Assembly: GCA_036675345.1 (NCBI GenBank)
Contig: JAKFFE010000015.1
Location: 28,567 to 92,566, forward strand
Reading direction: 5' to 3'
Source: JALYOC01 sp036675345
GTDB lineage: Bacteria; Myxococcota; Myxococcia; Myxococcales; Myxococcaceae
DNA: 64,000 bases
How positions within the stretch are numbered: the stretch's first letter is position 1; every line of letters begins with the position of its first letter. Made by a program: the position numbers and the translations under genes. This document shows positions 35,745 to 44,153 of the stretch, piece after piece. A model generated the notes under the pieces. The model was given only the letters and a program-made list of their open reading frames with translations. It was not told the origin of the DNA and ran no database searches.

Positions 35745-36047
35745 GCTCGACTCCCGCACCCCGTCCCGCCACCGACCCTTGAAAAACCCAGGAAAGGATT
35801 CTCGCCGCCCAACCCATGCCTGCCTGGGCGCCTCCCCGGCGAGCCACGGCCAGAAAGGAGCGCACCCACCCATGGCGACGTATGCTCATGTCACGTCACG
35901 GCCTGCGAACACCTCGGCGGCCGATCGTCAGACCGATCACCGAGGATACGGCCACAGGGGGGCTCTTCCCTTGAACACTCAACAAACGGCGTGCTACCAA
36001 CCGGACCCCTTCCCGGGGGCGGTCCGGTGGGCGGAAGCGGAGGAACT

Positions 36048-36830
36048 GTGGGACGGATCATCTGCATTTCGAACCAGAAGGGCGGGGTGGGTAAGACCAC
36101 CACTGCCATCAACCTGGCGGCCAGCCTGGCCAGCGCCGAGCGCAAGACCCTGCTGGTGGACATGGATCCCCAGGGCAATGCCGGCAGCGGCCTGGGCCTC
36201 AAGCGGGATGAGCTCACCGGCACCGTCTATGACGCGCTGCTGGACGGCCGGCCGATCCAGGAGCTGATCCACCCCACCGAACTTCGCTACCTCAGCGTGG
36301 TCCCCGCCACCCCGGACCTGACCGGCGCGGAGGTGGAGCTGGTCTCCGCCGAGGGCCGCGAGTTCCGGCTCCGCGAGGCGCTGGCGCCGATCGTGGATCA
36401 GTACGACTACATCCTGATCGACTGCCCCCCTTCGCTGGGCCTGCTGACCATCAACTCCCTGTCCGCGGCGGACTCGGTGCTGATCCCGCTGCAGTGCGAG
36501 TACTACGCGCTGGAGGGGCTCTCCCAGCTGCTGCACACCATCGACCTGGTCAAGCAGGGGCTGAACCCGGGGCTGTCCACCGAAGGGATCCTGCTCACCA
36601 TGTTCGATGGGAGGGCCAACATCGCCCACCAGGTGGCGGACGAGGTCCGGACCCACTTCAAGGACCTGGTGTTCGGCTCGGTGGTCCCGCGCAACGTGCG
36701 CCTCTCCGAGTGCCCCAGCTTCGGCAAGCCGATCCTGCTCTACGACATCAAGTCCAAGGGCTGCGAGAGCTACCTGGCGCTGGGCAATGAGATCATGCGC
36801 CGTGAGAAGGGCCCCCGCGCGGCGGCGTAG
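36048..36830 (+). CDS. parA: Chromosome-partitioning ATPase ParA
   Basis: 260 residues, a chromosomal ParA/Soj. Deviant Walker A is NQKGGVGKTTTAINLAA; then LLVDMDPQGNAGSGLG, DYILIDCPPSLGLLTINSL and VVPRNVRLSECPSFGKPI. It lacks the extra N-terminal helix-turn-helix of plasmid ParA. GTG 36048 follows GGAGGA. parB starts 48 bp after its stop. It binds DNA as an ATP dimer and moves ParB-parS complexes to segregate the origin. Confidence 0.97.
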   Translation: MGRIICISNQKGGVGKTTTAINLAASLASAERKTLLVDMDPQGNAGSGLGLKRDELTGTVYDALLDGRPIQELIHPTELRYLSVVPATPDLTGAEVELVSAEGREFRLREALAPIVDQYDYILIDCPPSLGLLTINSLSAADSVLIPLQCEYYALEGLSQLLHTIDLVKQGLNPGLSTEGILLTMFDGRANIAHQVADEVRTHFKDLVFGSVVPRNVRLSECPSFGKPILLYDIKSKGCESYLALGNEIMRREKGPRAAA

Positions 36831-36878
36831 TCGCCACCGCCCAGGCTCCAGAAAAGCAAGAGAAGGCAAAGCGCACCG

Positions 36879-37775
36879 ATGCAGACCGGGGACAAGCAGC
36901 AGAAGCGGGCACTGGGACGGGGACTCTCGGCGCTGATCCCGCAGGCGGGGATCGTGTCGGGCGGGGTCCCGGTCAAGGGCGAGCTCCCCGCCAGGTCCGG
37001 GGTCACCCGGCTGCCGATCGAGTCGGTCCAGCGCGACAGCACCCAGCCGCGCAAGGTGTTCGAGGAGGCCAAGCTCAAGGAGCTGGCGGACTCGATCAAG
37101 GCCCAGGGAATCATCCAGCCGGTGCTGGTCCGCAAGGACGGCGAGGTGTACCGGATCATCGCCGGCGAACGTCGCTGGCGGGCGTCCCAACTGGCCGGTC
37201 TGACCGAGATTCCGGCCATCATCCGCGAGGCCACCGACGCCGAGGCCTTCGAGCTGGCCCTGGTGGAGAACCTCCAGCGCGCGGACCTCAATCCGATCGA
37301 AGAGGCGGAGGGCTATCGCCGGCTGGTGGAGGAGTTCAAGCTCACCCAGGAGCAGGTCAGTCACAAGGTGGGCAAGGATCGCTCCACGGTGGCCAACGCC
37401 CTGCGCCTGTTGGGGCTGCCGGACGAGGTGAAGGAGATGGTCGCCGACGGCACCCTCTCCATGGGGCATGCCCGCGCGCTGCTGGGTGTTCCCCGGCTGC
37501 CGGAGATGGTGGAGCTGGCGGAGAAGGTGGCGGCCCACAAGCTGTCGGTGCGCGACACCGAGAACCTGGTCCGCCAGAAGCGTTCACCGGCGGGGAAGAC
37601 GGCCAAGGGCTCGGCGAAAAAGGAAAGCCCGCAGGTGCGTCAGCTAGTAGAAGGCCTGCAGCGGAGACTGGGGACCAAGGTCCGGCTGGTCGACCGCGGC
37701 GGGAAGGGCACGCTGGAGGTCGACTTCTTCAGCTACGAGGATTTGGACCGCCTCATCAACCTGTTCGGAAAGTAG
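36879..37775 (+). CDS. parB: Chromosome-partitioning protein ParB
   Basis: 298 residues. An N-terminal ParA-contact segment (RALGRGLSALIPQ). The CTPase/ParB core has QPRKVFEEAKLKELADSIKA, GIIQPVLVRK, GERRWRASQLAGL and ENLQRADLNPIEEAEGYRR. The helix-turn-helix SHKVGKDRSTVANALRLLGL binds parS. A Lys-rich linker and C-terminal dimer domain close it. The five nearby parS sites are its expected targets. Confidence 0.97.
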   Translation: MQTGDKQQKRALGRGLSALIPQAGIVSGGVPVKGELPARSGVTRLPIESVQRDSTQPRKVFEEAKLKELADSIKAQGIIQPVLVRKDGEVYRIIAGERRWRASQLAGLTEIPAIIREATDAEAFELALVENLQRADLNPIEEAEGYRRLVEEFKLTQEQVSHKVGKDRSTVANALRLLGLPDEVKEMVADGTLSMGHARALLGVPRLPEMVELAEKVAAHKLSVRDTENLVRQKRSPAGKTAKGSAKKESPQVRQLVEGLQRRLGTKVRLVDRGGKGTLEVDFFSYEDLDRLINLFGK

Positions 37776-37784
37776 GCTCTGACC

Positions 37785-38240
37785 ATGGCGCTCCTGGGTG
37801 GATCAAAGGACCCGAAGCAAGCATCGGCACCTGTGCCGAGAAGGGATGAAGTGATGGTTGCAAGGCCTGGCGAGGTTCACACGCTCCTTGGCAAGGGGAG
37901 CGAGTTCGAGGGGAAGCTGTCCTTTGAGGGGCAGGTCCGGATCGACGGCAAGTTCAGCGGTCAGATCTTCACCAAGGACGTGTTGGTGGTGGGCGATGGC
38001 GCCCGGGTCAACGCCGAGGTGAACGCGGGGACGGTGATCATCCACGGTCTGGTGGAGGGGAACATCCGCGCCACCCAACTGGTGGAGGTCCACCAGCCCG
38101 GTCGGATCAAGGGGAACATCGAGACGCCCAACCTGTCGATCGACAAGGGCGTGATGTTCGAGGGTACCTGCAAGATGGAGAACCTGGGCAAGGGTGGCAC
38201 CCCCGCCGAGGTTCCCGCGCAGGCCAACCAGAAGAAGTGA
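37785..38240 (+). CDS. Bactofilin
   Basis: 151 residues. A short N-terminal tail is followed by a bactofilin beta-helix (DUF583): LLGKGSEFEGKLSFEGQVRI, DGKFSGQIFTKDVLVVGDGA, VNAGTVIIHGLVEGNIRA and RIKGNIETPNLSIDKG. Bactofilins form cytoskeletal filaments. In Myxococcus xanthus, BacNOP bactofilins position the ParABS system, and the placement 10 bp after parB supports such a role here; a single bactofilin is visible. Its stop overlaps the next gene's GTG. Confidence 0.93.
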   Translation: MALLGGSKDPKQASAPVPRRDEVMVARPGEVHTLLGKGSEFEGKLSFEGQVRIDGKFSGQIFTKDVLVVGDGARVNAEVNAGTVIIHGLVEGNIRATQLVEVHQPGRIKGNIETPNLSIDKGVMFEGTCKMENLGKGGTPAEVPAQANQKK

Positions 38241-38779
38241 GTGCCTGGCTGCGAGAGGGCGCGGTGATCGCGCTCCTCGCCGTGGCCGCGGGTGGATGCA
38301 AGGACGGTGAGCCCTCGAAAGAGGACCGCTCACCGTCGCCCACCCCGCCGGCCGTGGCCGCGGGGGCGCGTGGGATCAAGGTCCCGCTCCCTCCCGGTTG
38401 GGCCGCTCGAGCCACTCCCGAAGAGGCGCTGGTCGCCGGCCCGGCCGGCAAGACCGTCCTCCGGATCGAGCTGCGTCAGGGGGTGAAGACCGTCCCCTCC
38501 GCCGACGCCTTGGTGGCCGGCTTCCGCGAGCGGATCCCCGCGCTGGACCTCCGGGTGATCGACTCCCAGACCCAGGACGATCACTCGCTGACCGTGCTGG
38601 AGGTGGGGCCGGCGCCAGATGCCGGCGCCGCCGGTCCTCGGTGGCTGACCCTGCTGGGTGCCAAACGCCTGGGGAAGGACCTGTTCCTGTGCTCCACCGC
38701 GCCTGGCTCCGGCGAGGAAGAGGTCAAGGCCGCGGCCGCCGCCTGCAGTGGGCTGGAGCGGACCGGGACCCCCCAGTAG
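38237..38779 (+). CDS. Lipoprotein of unknown function
   Basis: 180 residues. The N-terminus ALLAVAAGGCKDGEPS has a lipobox-like Cys. A Ser/Pro linker is followed by a globular part (VPLPPGWAARATPEEALVAG, LTVLEVGPAPDAGA). No family recognised. GTG 38237 overlaps the bactofilin stop (GTGA), so it is coupled to the parAB-bactofilin unit; a link to segregation is guesswork. Confidence 0.68.
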   Translation: MSAWLREGAVIALLAVAAGGCKDGEPSKEDRSPSPTPPAVAAGARGIKVPLPPGWAARATPEEALVAGPAGKTVLRIELRQGVKTVPSADALVAGFRERIPALDLRVIDSQTQDDHSLTVLEVGPAPDAGAAGPRWLTLLGAKRLGKDLFLCSTAPGSGEEEVKAAAAACSGLERTGTPQ

Positions 38780-38834
38780 AACGACTCCGTGCAGTTGTGG
38801 CGCGGGCCGTTATGCTCCGGTCTGGAGGTCGTGA

Positions 38835-38969
38835 ATGCCCGGCTTTTCGTCTGAGCTTCTCTCCGTGGTGATTACCGCCGCCCTCGCGGGGGCGCTGGTG
38901 GTTCGGTTCCAGCTCGCGGCGCGGAACGCCCGCCCGGTTCCGGTGCGGGTCAGAACCCCGCGGCGCTAA
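38835..38969 (+). CDS. 44-residue single-span membrane peptide
   Basis: Encodes MPGFSSELLSVVITAALAGA continuing LVVRFQLAARNARP and a basic tail VPVRVRTPRR. One hydrophobic helix is flanked by a positive tail, so a cytoplasmic C-terminus is expected. A strong GGAGG lies six bases before the ATG, the best Shine-Dalgarno in this stretch. The gene is too short for the usual scans. Function unknown. Confidence 0.5.
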   Translation: MPGFSSELLSVVITAALAGALVVRFQLAARNARPVPVRVRTPRR

Positions 38970-39029
38970 CGGGTCGCGCGCCGCCCCTCGCTGCTGGTTC
39001 TCCCTTTCCCCCGCTGACCTCATCCCCCG

Positions 39030-39536
39030 ATGCCAATCGACAGTCCCGCAGGACCGATCACCACCCTGGAGGACGCAGTGGCCGCGGCCCGGGCCGACGG
39101 GGTGGAGAAGCTGACCCAGCGCTACACCCAGCCGGTGTTCCTGATCCAGGCGCCGGTCCAGGTGTGGAGCGAGGTCACCGAGGTCCATGCCTTCGGGGCC
39201 CCGAAGCGGATGCTGCCTTCGATGGTGGTGGAGCTGATCCCGGGGAAGCTGAACAAGGATCCGGACAAGCTGAGCGTGGGCCGCGCCGGGGTCTGTGATG
39301 TGATCCTCCCGTTCGGCGCCATGTCCAAGGTCCACGGGAACCTCTCCCGGACCCCCAAGGGCTACGAGTACCAGGACGCCGGTTCCACCAACGGCACCAT
39401 CCTCAGCGCGGCCAAGCTCAAGCCGGGTTCGCCGGTGCTGCTGCGCGACAAGGACACGTTGAAGTTCGGGGACGTGACCGCCCAGTTCCTCCTCCCCGCC
39501 AGCCTGCTGGCGGAGATCAAGAAGCGGGCAGGGTAG
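39030..39536 (+). CDS. FHA-domain protein
   Basis: 168 residues. The C-terminal 90 are an FHA phosphothreonine-binding fold: LSVGRAGVCDVILP, MSKVHGNLSRTPKGYEYQD, GSTNGTILSAAKL and VLLRDKDTLKFGDV, with the usual Gly-Arg, Ser, His and Asn residues. The N-terminal 60 residues show no known domain. It probably reads Thr phosphorylation by one of the many Ser/Thr kinases. It is followed 10 bp later by the zinc-ribbon membrane protein, likely the same operon. Confidence 0.86.
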   Translation: MPIDSPAGPITTLEDAVAAARADGVEKLTQRYTQPVFLIQAPVQVWSEVTEVHAFGAPKRMLPSMVVELIPGKLNKDPDKLSVGRAGVCDVILPFGAMSKVHGNLSRTPKGYEYQDAGSTNGTILSAAKLKPGSPVLLRDKDTLKFGDVTAQFLLPASLLAEIKKRAG

Positions 39537-39546
39537 TCGCCCACCG

Positions 39547-40371
39547 ATGGCCCCGGAGGAGCAGAGCCTGCGGCTGCTGGCGCGTTCGCTGGAGCTGGAG
39601 TCGATTGAAGAGCAAGGCGACACGCTCCGGGGCGAGCACCAGGGGCTGACCCTTCAACTGCGCCCGGTCCGATCCGGGCTGCAGGTGCGGATCGAGGCGC
39701 CGAGCGGGCTGCGGCTGATCCCCTCCGGGCAGGCGATTGCCGGAGAGCGGGATCTCCGGGTGGGCCACCGAGAGCTGGATCAGGCGCTGGTGATCCAGGG
39801 AGGGAACCCGGCCGCCAGCATCCGTCTCCTCCGCAGTCCGGGCGTGGCCGAGGCGCTGCTGGAAGTCTGCCGCCAGGTGCCCGGCTTCAGCGTCGAAGAC
39901 GGCGCCCTGCGCGCGGAGCTTCCGCTGCCCGTCGCCCGGGCGCTGCTGGGCGAGCTGATCGCATTGGCGCAGCTGCTTCGAGGCGCGGAGGAGGAGGAGG
40001 ACACCCGCGCTCAGGAATTGCGCCGCACCGTACAGCCACCGATCCGGCCGCTGCGGGATCGGAGCCAGGAGCTGGAGGCTCCGCCCCCGATTCATCCGCT
40101 GCTCGCTGCCCGCTGGCGAGACATCCTCCGGAAGGATCGCCGGGTGGCGCTGGGGCTGGGGATCCCGCTGATTCCGCTCGGCGTGGGACTGGTCTGGTTC
40201 CAGGCGCCGAAGTGGACCCTGGTGTTTCCCCTGCTGCTGATCGCGGTGATGCAGGTGTTCCGGACCCTGCTCTTCCGCTGTCCGGGTTGCCAGACCCCGC
40301 TGGAGCGCCGCCCGGTGAACCGGCTCCGCCAGCCGCTGGTGTGTGCGGGCTGTGGAACGCGGGTGGCGTAG
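39547..40371 (+). CDS. Membrane protein with C-terminal zinc ribbon
   Basis: 274 residues. Residues 1-180 are soluble and charged with no recognised domain. Two hydrophobic segments follow (VALGLGIPLIPLGVGLVWFQ and LVFPLLLIAVMQVF). The end has CPGC...CAGC, a typical zinc ribbon of about 25 residues. Function unknown. It lies 10 bp after the FHA gene and is convergent with the next gene. Confidence 0.6.
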   Translation: MAPEEQSLRLLARSLELESIEEQGDTLRGEHQGLTLQLRPVRSGLQVRIEAPSGLRLIPSGQAIAGERDLRVGHRELDQALVIQGGNPAASIRLLRSPGVAEALLEVCRQVPGFSVEDGALRAELPLPVARALLGELIALAQLLRGAEEEEDTRAQELRRTVQPPIRPLRDRSQELEAPPPIHPLLAARWRDILRKDRRVALGLGIPLIPLGVGLVWFQAPKWTLVFPLLLIAVMQVFRTLLFRCPGCQTPLERRPVNRLRQPLVCAGCGTRVA

Positions 40372-40377
40372 CCCGGG

Positions 40378-42276
40378 TCAGTGGATCGCGAAGCGGTAGC
40401 CAACCCTCAGGCTCAGGCCCGCGCCCTGGACCGTGAAGTCGCGGCCCTGGAGGGGGAGGGTGGCCAGGCCGAGATCGCCCACCAGCTGGCCCGGCCCCAT
40501 CGGGAGGGTGACGGTCCCGAACAGGCCGCCGCCCAGGCCCACCACCCACTGCGCCTCGTCGGTCTGGGTGTTGCCGAGGCGGGCCGGCGCCACCCCCAGC
40601 TGCAGCCCGGCCTGGAGGGTAGAGGCGCCGAAGGACAGCTCGTAGCCGCCCCGCAGGTAGAACGGAAACCACAGGGCCGAGCCCTCCACCGGCGGACCGT
40701 TTCCGGAGAAGCGCTGGGTGGTCCCGGCCAGGTGCACCACCGCGCCCGCGCCCAGCGGCAGGTTCGCCACCCGCAAGGGGAGCCACGCATCGACCGCCAG
40801 GGTCGGGCTGAAGGTCTCCCCCAGCGAGTGGGTAAAGCCGCCCAGCACCCCCACCGCCAACCGATAGTGCTGGGCGCCCAGCGGCACCCGCTGCTCCGAC
40901 CTCAGGGCTCCGTCGGAGACTGTCACGGTGTCGCCTCCCGCGGGCAGCTCTCGCGGCGCGATGTAGCGCGCCACCCACCGTCCGTTCCCCAGCGGTCGGA
41001 CCCCCCGGATCGCTCCGTGCCTGGCCACCACCTTCAACGAAGCGTGGCCGGCGGGCCGCTGGGCCAGATCGAAGAGGCTGATCTCCAGGGTCGCCTCCGC
41101 GCCGCCCTCCGCGGGGAGGGGATCGGGGGTGAAGCGGACGGTGGCGGTGACCGGGTCGGGGGACACCTCCAGGCTCAGCTTCGCCGGCGCGGAGGTGGGG
41201 CCGTCCTCCACCCGGGCCACCAGCTCCACCTGCTCCGGCGGAGGCAGGGTGGAGGGGCCGGCGTACTCCAGGCGATAGGACCCATCACCGAGATCGCGCA
41301 GCGGCCCCACCGTCTCTCCGTTGGCGCGCAGCAGCACCTCGCGTCCGGCCACCGGACCTCCCCGGGCATCGCGCACCCGGGCCTCGACGATCGCGGTCTT
41401 GCCTGCACCCAGCCGCAACACCGCGGGCGACACCGAGAGCTCCACCGTCTGCGCCACCGGGGGAATCAGCTCCACCCGGGTCTGGGTGGCGGAGGCCGCG
41501 CGGCGCTTGAGGGCCACCGCCACCTGGGCCTCCGCGGCTCCGGTCAACCGCGGGGGCTGGTACCGGTAGCGGACCCGGGTGGCGCTGGAGTCGATCGCGG
41601 TGACTGTTCCCACCGAGGAGGTCACCACCACGTCCGCCGGCCGCACCGGATCCTGGGCCAGCGACTCGAAGTACACGTCGATCCGCCCGTGCTGGCTCCC
41701 GTCCGTCGAGAGTCGCGCGGGGATCGCCGCCGCCACCAGTCGGTTGTAGGGCGGCACCTCCAACGCGACCTTGCGTCCGGTCTTCGCGCCACCCACCAGG
41801 ACCTGGGCCTCCGCCACGCCGGGAGGAACCTCCAGCGAGACGATCGCCTCCCCCTGGGCGTCGGTGCGCACCGGGCCGAAGACCCGCTCCGCCACCTGGA
41901 CCCGAACCTCGGTGTCCGGGTTGGTGGAGACCGGCAGCCGGGTGGTCCCCAGCAGCGGCAGCCGGTAGAAGGCCACCTCCGCCTCCGGTCCGTCCTGCCA
42001 GGCCAGCAGCAACGCCGCCTGGGGGAAGCGGGTGGGAGGCGGTGTGTAGGTGGCGGTGTAGCGGCCCTCGCCGACCCGGTTGGGGGTGGAGAGGGTTCCC
42101 ACGTTCACCGCCACCCGTAGCCGCTGGGTGTCCTGACCGGGCACCTCGAAGGTCAGCCGGACCCGGTCGGTCCGCCCCAGCACCGGCTCCGCCGGCTCGG
42201 CCTGGAAGGCTGGCGTGGCCGCCAGCGAGGGCAGCGACAGCACGGCAGCCAGCAATCCCCACGGCAGTCCCTTCAC
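40378..42276 (-). CDS. Exported Ig-like/invasin-type repeat protein, outer-membrane-like C-terminus
   Basis: 632 residues with a signal peptide (LLAAVLSLPSLAATPAFQ). Residues 25-500 form repeated beta modules that resemble Ig-like or bacterial invasin/filamin repeats (VEARVRDARGGPVAGREVLL, RANGETVGPLRDLGDGSYRL). The last 150 residues alternate hydrophobic strands with a closing aromatic residue (GLSLRVGYRFAIH), fitting an outer-membrane beta-barrel. It may be a surface protein. GTG 42276 is the start. It is convergent with the zinc-ribbon gene. Confidence 0.68.
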   Translation of the reverse strand: MKGLPWGLLAAVLSLPSLAATPAFQAEPAEPVLGRTDRVRLTFEVPGQDTQRLRVAVNVGTLSTPNRVGEGRYTATYTPPPTRFPQAALLLAWQDGPEAEVAFYRLPLLGTTRLPVSTNPDTEVRVQVAERVFGPVRTDAQGEAIVSLEVPPGVAEAQVLVGGAKTGRKVALEVPPYNRLVAAAIPARLSTDGSQHGRIDVYFESLAQDPVRPADVVVTSSVGTVTAIDSSATRVRYRYQPPRLTGAAEAQVAVALKRRAASATQTRVELIPPVAQTVELSVSPAVLRLGAGKTAIVEARVRDARGGPVAGREVLLRANGETVGPLRDLGDGSYRLEYAGPSTLPPPEQVELVARVEDGPTSAPAKLSLEVSPDPVTATVRFTPDPLPAEGGAEATLEISLFDLAQRPAGHASLKVVARHGAIRGVRPLGNGRWVARYIAPRELPAGGDTVTVSDGALRSEQRVPLGAQHYRLAVGVLGGFTHSLGETFSPTLAVDAWLPLRVANLPLGAGAVVHLAGTTQRFSGNGPPVEGSALWFPFYLRGGYELSFGASTLQAGLQLGVAPARLGNTQTDEAQWVVGLGGGLFGTVTLPMGPGQLVGDLGLATLPLQGRDFTVQGAGLSLRVGYRFAIH

Positions 42277-42362
42277 GGTGCCTCCCCCCGCGGCCTTGGG
42301 CCAACGCCCCCGGAGCCGGTGCGCAGTCGACCATGAGTGAGGGGACACGGCGAGTTCAGCAG

Positions 42363-43592
42363 TCAGTGCCCGGGGTGGGCGTCTCCGCCCGGAGTCCACC
42401 TGGGAGTGGGACGGGGCGCCCGGGCCGAGCGCAGGGATCGGTAGATCGCATCCCGCAGCGCCTTCTCGCGCGGATCGTCCGCCAGATAGAAATCCAGCTT
42501 GTTCATCACGTACGCGTAGCCGAGGTGGGCGTCGGGATCCGCGAAGGCGAACGATCCCCCCGCCCCGGGCGCACCGAAGGCGCGCGGACTGGAGCCGAAG
42601 GAGACCGAGGGTCCGGGACGGAGAAAGCCAAGCGAGAACCAGGAGGGTACTCCCAGCACCTCGTCTCGCGGCCGTCGCACCGTGGGGGGCTCGGTGAGCA
42701 GGGCCAGCGTCTCCGGGGAGATCCCCAGCTCGCCGCCGCCTTCGGCGAACGCGGAGTAGGCCCGCGCCATCGCCCTCGCGGTGCCCACCCCGTTGCCCGC
42801 CGGCAGCTCCAGCTCCAGCATCCGCCGGTCGTTCCAGTCCAGGTCGGAGAGGAGGAACGAGCGTCGAAGCACCGAGTGCGGCTTGAGCATCTTGCGAATC
42901 AGCGCCGGCGGGGTGTGGGCCAGCGCCCGGAGCGCCCGCGGCACCGACATCGTCCGCACCTGGGCCAGCCGCTGGTTGGGGACCGAGCGCGGAAGGCCGA
43001 TGTAGAACTCCAGCTCCAGGGGCTGGGCGATCTCCTCCTGGAAGAAGCGACCCAGGGTGCGTCGCTGGGGATCGACGTGCCGGATCAGCTCCTGCATGTA
43101 CAGGCCCAGGGACATGGTGTGGTAGCCGTGCTTGGTGCCCGGCTTCCACGCCGGAGTCTGGCGCGCGAGCAGCTGCGCCACCGCGTCCAGGTCCCGCATC
43201 CGGGCGAGGGTCAGTTGCTCATCCAGCAGCACCAGCCCGGCCTCGTGCCCCAGCAGTTGGCGCACGGTGATTCCCCACTTCTCGTGCTGGCCGAACTGGG
43301 GCCAGTAGTGGGCGACCGGCGCCTCGTAGTCGATCCAGCCGCGCGCGTGGGCCACCGCCAGGGTCATCGCCGCCAGGCCCTTGGTGCCGGACATCACGCA
43401 GATCAGCGTGTCCCGGTTCCAGGGTGCCGCTTCCTTCGGCCGTCGCCGGCCTCCCCAAAGGTCGACCACCTTCTCACCGTGCCAGTACGCCGCCACCGCG
43501 GCGCCGATCTCTCCCCGCTCCTCGAAGTTGCGCTCGAACTCCTCGCGCACCGCCTCGAAGCCGGGCGCGACCTGTCCCTGGGCCATGAGCAT
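42363..43592 (-). CDS. Beta-lactamase-fold serine hydrolase (EstB/class C-like)
   Basis: About 409 residues. The SxxK motif is in VMSGTKGLAAMTL; the Tyr-x-Asn equivalent is HGYHTMSLGLYMQEL (YHT), as in esterase-type members. The C-terminal region SFAFADPDAHLGYAYVMNKL supplies the HxG-like strand. The family includes esterases and carboxypeptidases; substrate cannot be told. There is no signal peptide, so it is cytoplasmic. GTG 43595, ATG 43592 and ATG 43586 are close possible starts; GGAGG precedes them. Confidence 0.83.
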   Translation of the reverse strand: MLMAQGQVAPGFEAVREEFERNFEERGEIGAAVAAYWHGEKVVDLWGGRRRPKEAAPWNRDTLICVMSGTKGLAAMTLAVAHARGWIDYEAPVAHYWPQFGQHEKWGITVRQLLGHEAGLVLLDEQLTLARMRDLDAVAQLLARQTPAWKPGTKHGYHTMSLGLYMQELIRHVDPQRRTLGRFFQEEIAQPLELEFYIGLPRSVPNQRLAQVRTMSVPRALRALAHTPPALIRKMLKPHSVLRRSFLLSDLDWNDRRMLELELPAGNGVGTARAMARAYSAFAEGGGELGISPETLALLTEPPTVRRPRDEVLGVPSWFSLGFLRPGPSVSFGSSPRAFGAPGAGGSFAFADPDAHLGYAYVMNKLDFYLADDPREKALRDAIYRSLRSARAPRPTPRWTPGGDAHPGH

Positions 43593-44153
43593 CACGACCT
43601 CCCACCCAAGCTAGGGATCTGCTGCCGCCGCGCGGACGGCGGCCGATCCACCCTTCGCTCGGGTGCAGCCTCGGTCGCGTGGCGGGTCTGATGAGGGTGT
43701 CTGATCCACCCTTCGCTCGGGTGCAGCCTCGGTCGCGTGGCGGGTCTGATGAGGGTGTCTGATCCACCCTTCGCTCGGGTGCAGCCTCGGTCGTACGGCG
43801 GTCGATGACGGTGTTCGATCCAACCTGCGCTCGGGTGCTGCCTCAGCGGCTCGTAGTTCGACTCAGCGCTCGGGTGTCGCCCCGTCCGCCCCCCGGGCCG
43901 ATGCGCCGCGGACGAAGTGAGCGGTCAAGGTCCACTCCGCCTGGGCGCCGGCTGCGAGGGATCCGGCCAGTTCCCGGAGTGCCGCGGAGGGCACCGCGAC
44001 TCGCCGGATCCTCCTACCAGCCCAGCCGAGGTTCGCTTCCCCCTCGCGTTTTCGCGGACACAGGCCAGCCTCTCCTGCGTGCCTTTTCCGCACCGGGTCT
44101 GCCAGCGCGGTCCAGTGCTCCGCGCAGCAGGCCGAGGCCGGCCTCCGCTCTTC
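43593..44153. other. Gap with tandem repeat and possible relic
   Basis: 561 bases. The first third is the 58-bp repeat. The rest has no supported gene. A minus-strand frame near 43900-44060 reads ALRELAGSLAAGAQAEWTLT, protein-like, but without start or homologue I can name; it may be a decayed C-terminus. Confidence 0.45.
43645..43850. repeat. 58-bp tandem repeat, four copies
   Basis: Copies start at 43645, 43703, 43761 and (diverged) 43817. Shared words are GATCCACCCTTCGCTCGGG and TGCAGCCTCGGTCG. Copies one to three are almost identical, suggesting recent duplication. Confidence 0.92.

Larger units (their letters stand above)
32680..36047. other. Non-coding centromere-like region with parS sites and repeats
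   Basis: 3.4 kb between rsmG and parA without a convincing gene. It contains five parS sites, a 23-bp array at 33184-33640 and a 45-bp array at about 35215-35590. Long open frames exist only because repeats lack stops. A minus-strand stretch near 33655-33767 reads LNTGALLLAIYGEREPLRVI, which is protein-like and may be a relic, but it has no intact gene around it. Confidence 0.7.

Noticed and set aside
43863..44093. 76-residue minus-strand frame before the repeat
   Set aside because: One protein-like stretch but no start signal or recognised homologue; noted only as a possible relic.
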